A stretch of DNA of 14,551 nucleotides from Deltaproteobacteria bacterium (GTDB lineage: Bacteria; Desulfobacterota; GWC2-55-46). Under the pieces are notes generated by a model that was not told the origin of the DNA, made no database searches, and saw only the letters and a program-made list of their open reading frames with translations. The stretch lies in NCBI GenBank assembly GCA_016219075.1, contig JACRCJ010000024.1, forward strand, positions 1 to 14,551, given 5' to 3'. Shown piece by piece: positions 14,040 through 14,551 of the stretch. Made by a program: the position numbers and the translations under genes. Within the stretch, counting starts at the first letter, position 1. Every line of letters starts with the position of its first letter.

Positions 14040-14551
14040 ATGTCTACGTGGATTCAAGACGAGATAAACCCCGGTAAAAGGGGATGGGAAGAATATTACA
14101 GGAACCGCTGGCAGTACGACAAGACGGTAAGGTCCACCCACGGCAACAACTGCACGGGCGGATGCTCATGGATGGTGTACGTAAAGGACGGAATCATCAC
14201 ATGGGAGCTTCAGGCCGTCGATTATCCGAAGCTCGACCAGACGCTGCCGCCGTATGAGCCGAGGGGATGCCAGAGGGGCATATCGGCTTCATGGTACGTC
14301 TACAGCCCGGTCAGGATCAAGTACCCGTACGTCAGGGGCGTGCTCATCGACGCCTGGAAGGAAGCGCGGGCCAAGCACTCCGACCCGGTGGACGCCTGGA
14401 GGAGCATAGTCGATAACGCCGAGCTCTCGAAGAAGATCAAGTGGTCGAGGGGCAAGGGCGGATTCCGCAGGTTCGATTGGGACACCGCCGCCGAGATAAT
14501 CACCGCGGCCCAGATACACACCATCAAGAAGTACGGCCCGGACAGGAACAT
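14040..14551 (+). CDS. narG: Respiratory nitrate reductase alpha subunit NarG (3' truncated by window)
   Basis: The first 170 residues of a molybdopterin enzyme of the NarG/NxrA type are present; the rest (about 1,000 residues expected) lies beyond the window. R-S-T-H-G-N-N-C-T-G-G-C-S-W at 31-44 supplies His34, Cys38 and Cys42 of the FS0 iron-sulfur cluster, and Cys77 in P-R-G-C-Q-R-G is the fourth ligand. The spacing equals that of E. coli NarG. Further matches are K-H-S-D-P-V-D-A-W-R-S-I, R-G-K-G-G-F-R-R-F-D-W and T-I-K-K-Y-G-P-D-R. No Tat signal is seen at the N-terminus, favouring a cytoplasmic-facing NarG over a periplasmic nitrite oxidoreductase. ATG 14040 follows the cytochrome stop directly (TAAATG) with GGAGG upstream, so the two are translationally coupled. 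The molybdenum ligand cannot be checked here. Confidence 0.93.
   Translation, partial: MSTWIQDEINPGKRGWEEYYRNRWQYDKTVRSTHGNNCTGGCSWMVYVKDGIITWELQAVDYPKLDQTLPPYEPRGCQRGISASWYVYSPVRIKYPYVRGVLIDAWKEARAKHSDPVDAWRSIVDNAELSKKIKWSRGKGGFRRFDWDTAAEIITAAQIHTIKKYGPDRN

Overview
The window is 14.55 kb of a fairly GC-rich bacterial genome. Codon use favours AGG for Arg and ATA for Ile. The gene content includes an FprA-type flavodiiron protein, a NarK/NarG nitrate respiration locus with a membrane-anchored c-type cytochrome, and short palindromic repeats of the 'GTCATTGCGAG' kind. This suggests an anaerobic or facultatively anaerobic Gram-negative such as a Desulfobacterota or Nitrospirota relative. That placement is inference. 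No rRNA, tRNA or CRISPR array was seen.

Layout. Positions 1-266 hold the 3' end of an IS110-family element: the transposase C-terminus followed by a hairpin-rich non-coding tail. Positions 267-957 hold a HigB/HigA-like toxin-antitoxin operon on the minus strand, with a consensus promoter, an 18-bp operator palindrome and an apparently leaderless toxin start. Positions 960-2320 hold GC-rich palindromes, a secreted OB-fold-like protein, a YjbQ-family protein and two related intrinsic terminators. Positions 2321-6821 are a minus-strand block. A HlyD-type adaptor, an ABC ATPase and an ABC-2 permease form an efflux operon, and a flavodiiron protein with its own promoter follows. The permease and the flavodiiron gene are each interrupted by one in-frame stop codon. 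Positions 7080-7508 encode an unrecognised protein.

Positions 7729-9804 hold an ABC-F ATPase. A 139-bp MITE (18-bp terminal inverted repeats, CTAA target duplication) sits between its promoter and its ribosome binding site. A bidirectional terminator (9953-9987) separates it from a minus-strand narK-like transporter and universal stress protein pair. A long, largely unassigned region (11741-12770) precedes a plus-strand hypothetical gene, then a membrane-anchored monohaem cytochrome c and the start of narG, which runs off the window. A CRP/FNR-type dyad lies upstream of the cytochrome gene.

Together the right half is a nitrate uptake and respiration locus. NarK moves nitrate/nitrite, NarG reduces nitrate and the cytochrome probably belongs to its electron-transfer chain. 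The left half is accessory: mobile-element debris, an addiction module, repeats and possibly decaying genes. The most notable signals are the MITE that has become the 5' leader of the ABC-F gene, the leaderless toxin promoter, the two neighbouring nonsense codons and the possible bridge-RNA tail of the IS110 element.
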